In this document: one piece after another, positions 62,723 through 64,000 of the stretch | How positions within the stretch are numbered: position 1 is the stretch's first letter | Layout of the letters: each line of letters begins with the position of its first letter | DNA from: Frigoribacterium sp. PhB116 | GTDB taxonomy: Bacteria; Actinomycetota; Actinomycetes; Actinomycetales; Microbacteriaceae | Assembly: GCF_004364285.1 (NCBI RefSeq) | Contig: NZ_SOBE01000001.1 | Location: 930,001 to 994,000, forward strand | DNA length: 64,000 nucleotides | Reading direction: 5' to 3' | Program-made: the position numbers and the translations under genes | The notes under the pieces: model-generated | Told to the model about the DNA's origin: nothing | The model's input: only the letters and a program-made list of their open reading frames with translations | The model's database searches: none

Positions 62723-62815
62723 CCCGTCGTCGGGCCCGTTACCCGTTCCGGCCCGGTCCCCCGCCACCGGCCCTCGTCGTCGCGGCGACCACGCCCCTGT
62801 GGTCGGCCCTCGTCC

Positions 62816-63934
62816 CTAGCGGACGACGCGGCGGTCCTCGTCTTGGTCCTCGAGGTCGTCGAGGTCGTCGACGCGTCCCTGGTCGGCCGAGTCCCCGGCC
62901 CGGCGCGGTATCTGCAGCCAGAGGAGGACCTCGTCGTCGTCGTCGTCCTCGTCGGCCTCGGCGGAGACCCCCCGCCCGAGAGCGCTCGAGCTGAGGTCCG
63001 GCGATCCGAGGCCGACGACGCTGACGGCGTGGTCGCCACCCGCGACCGTCCGGATGATCAGCTTGTCCGCGCGCGAGCCGTGCAGCGCCGCGGCGAGGGC
63101 CTCGTGGATGCGCCGCAGCTCGTCGTCGGGGACGTCGTCGATGCCGCCCTCGTCGAGCAGGCTGACCTCGGCCCCCCGGCGTCGCGCCGCCATGACCTCG
63201 CGACGGACCTGGTCGTCGAGGAGGCGCCTCCCGCGGATCTCGTCCCGGATGGCGCCCTCGAGATGGAGGCTCTCCTGTCGCTGCTCGGGCGACAGGTCGC
63301 CCGACTGGGACACGATCGCCTGCAGCATGGGCCGGGCGGTGCGGCCCGTCTGCAGGAGGCGGTACTGACGCTCGTTGACGTGCGCCTCCTGGGCTGCCTG
63401 CCAGTCCGCGGCCTCGTGCTCGGCCAGGATGAACTCCCGCGTCTCGCGACCGGCCCGGGTCAGCGTGGACGAGATGGCGTGCGAGAAGGCGACCCAGCTG
63501 ACGCTGCCGACGATGCCGAGGTCGGCGATCTGGGACACCCCGGCCCACGCGACCCCCTGCACGGCCATGAAGCCCACGCCGAGCCACGCGAAGCCCTGGC
63601 GACGACGCGTCGAGACGATCACCATGAGCGTGCCCACGGCGGCGACGTACCAGGTCGCGTAGCCGTTCTCGGCCTCGGGGTCGAGGACCCTCGTCACGAC
63701 GAGCGGCACCACGATGCTCACGGCCAGGGCGAAGGCCGCCGCCCACACGGGCAGCACCGGCTGGCGGCTGGGCCAGAGCACGACGGCCGTGACGACCGCG
63801 TACGCGAGCATGCAGGCGACGACGGGGACGGGGTCGGCGACCTGCCCGAGCGAGACCGCCCCGAGCACCAGGTGGTAGCCGGAGAAGACCGCCGCCAGCG
63901 AGACGATGAGCCAGCGGGGGACGGTGATCCTCAC
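62816..63934 (-). CDS. Membrane protein with a degenerate sensor-kinase-like C-terminus
   Basis: A 372-aa protein with six hydrophobic segments in residues 5-165, a helical linker, and a C-terminal half resembling a histidine-kinase ATPase domain: LLDDQVRREVMAARRRGAEV, then DDELRRIHEALAAALHG and ADKLIIRTVAGGDHAVSV. The Asn expected in the N-box is Ala, and the glycine-rich G boxes are missing; a run of seven Asp/Glu replaces them. No phospho-acceptor His motif is clear. GTG 63934, with GGGGAGA upstream, overlaps the stop of the preceding kinase gene. A non-catalytic partner of that kinase is the best guess. Confidence 0.6.
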   Translation of the reverse strand: MRITVPRWLIVSLAAVFSGYHLVLGAVSLGQVADPVPVVACMLAYAVVTAVVLWPSRQPVLPVWAAAFALAVSIVVPLVVTRVLDPEAENGYATWYVAAVGTLMVIVSTRRRQGFAWLGVGFMAVQGVAWAGVSQIADLGIVGSVSWVAFSHAISSTLTRAGRETREFILAEHEAADWQAAQEAHVNERQYRLLQTGRTARPMLQAIVSQSGDLSPEQRQESLHLEGAIRDEIRGRRLLDDQVRREVMAARRRGAEVSLLDEGGIDDVPDDELRRIHEALAAALHGSRADKLIIRTVAGGDHAVSVVGLGSPDLSSSALGRGVSAEADEDDDDDEVLLWLQIPRRAGDSADQGRVDDLDDLEDQDEDRRVVR

Positions 63935-64000
63935 GACGCGTCTCCCCTCGACGGACCGACGACGAGGCCCGCGGGCCACATCACGCGGACGACCGTGCCC
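63931..64000 (-). CDS. C-terminal end of a probable sensor histidine kinase (partial)
   Basis: Only the last 22 codons and stop are inside the window. They read GTVVRVMWPAGLVVG then SRGDAS, and the GTVVRV-x-W/L-P pattern is the usual end of a histidine-kinase HATPase domain. The stop overlaps the next start by 4 bases (GTGA). The rest of the gene lies beyond base 64000, so the call rests on a very short piece. Confidence 0.5.
   Translation of the reverse strand, partial: GTVVRVMWPAGLVVGPSRGDAS

Overview
This 64 kb window is very GC-rich chromosomal DNA from an actinobacterium. It carries a WhiB regulator, leaderless-looking promoters, frequent GTG starts in 4-base GTGA overlaps, DUF3499/DUF5719-type proteins, AccD/AccE acyl-CoA carboxylase subunits and LCP and PH-domain proteins. 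Gene content and the rhamnose-type surface-polysaccharide genes fit Microbacteriaceae best; the genus cannot be fixed by reading alone. I saw no tRNA, rRNA, transposase, prophage or CRISPR array.

Layout. (1) 1-3.6 kb: end of a DUF58 gene, a SpoIIM-like membrane protein and an RDD protein, with a 29-bp tandem repeat between the first two. (2) 3.7-14.9 kb: a housekeeping block on the minus strand (ahcY, a CsoR-like repressor, manB, a DUF3499 protein, a DUF5719 protein, a 950-aa glycosyltransferase, whiB, galE, manA) with one zincin-like gene on the plus strand. From memory this resembles the mycobacterial sahH-manA-manB-whiB2 neighbourhood. (3) 15-49.7 kb: an acyl-CoA dehydrogenase, then a large surface-glycan region: two Wzy/ligase-like proteins, a polyprenol-phosphate mannose synthase type enzyme, about ten further glycosyltransferases, a Wzx-like flippase, a Wzm/Wzt ABC exporter, four polytopic GT-C/DUF2142-like proteins and two secreted proteins sharing a repeated beta-type module. 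(4) 48-54 kb: dTDP-L-rhamnose genes in two arms (rfbC-rfbA minus, rfbB-rfbD plus) around a VanY-like peptidase and a small duplicate of its C-terminal domain. (5) 54-62.4 kb: LCP, purE, purK, a lipoprotein, UDP-glucose dehydrogenase, a PH-domain protein, birA, accD and accE, again like the mycobacterial accD5-birA-purK-purE-LCP order. (6) 62.4-64 kb: a possible small RNA ending in a strong terminator, a degenerate sensor-like membrane protein and the last codons of a histidine kinase.

How it fits together. ManA and ManB lead toward mannose-1-phosphate, GalE gives UDP-galactose, UDP-glucose dehydrogenase gives UDP-glucuronate and RfbABCD give dTDP-L-rhamnose. The GT2/GT4 enzymes would assemble these sugars on a lipid carrier. 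Export could be by Wzm/Wzt or by the flippase with the Wzy-like proteins. LCP and the ligase-like proteins are candidates for attaching the polymer to the wall. BirA would biotinylate the acyl-CoA carboxylase whose beta and epsilon subunits are encoded next to it.

The strongest unusual signals are: a 571-bp tract that is base-for-base identical in two otherwise divergent tandem DUF2142-like genes; a free-standing 75-aa copy of a peptidase C-terminal domain; a seven-copy 29-bp repeat touching a stop codon; a probable small RNA after accE; and at least a dozen start codons sitting 6-9 bases after a TANNNT element, which correct several gene starts.
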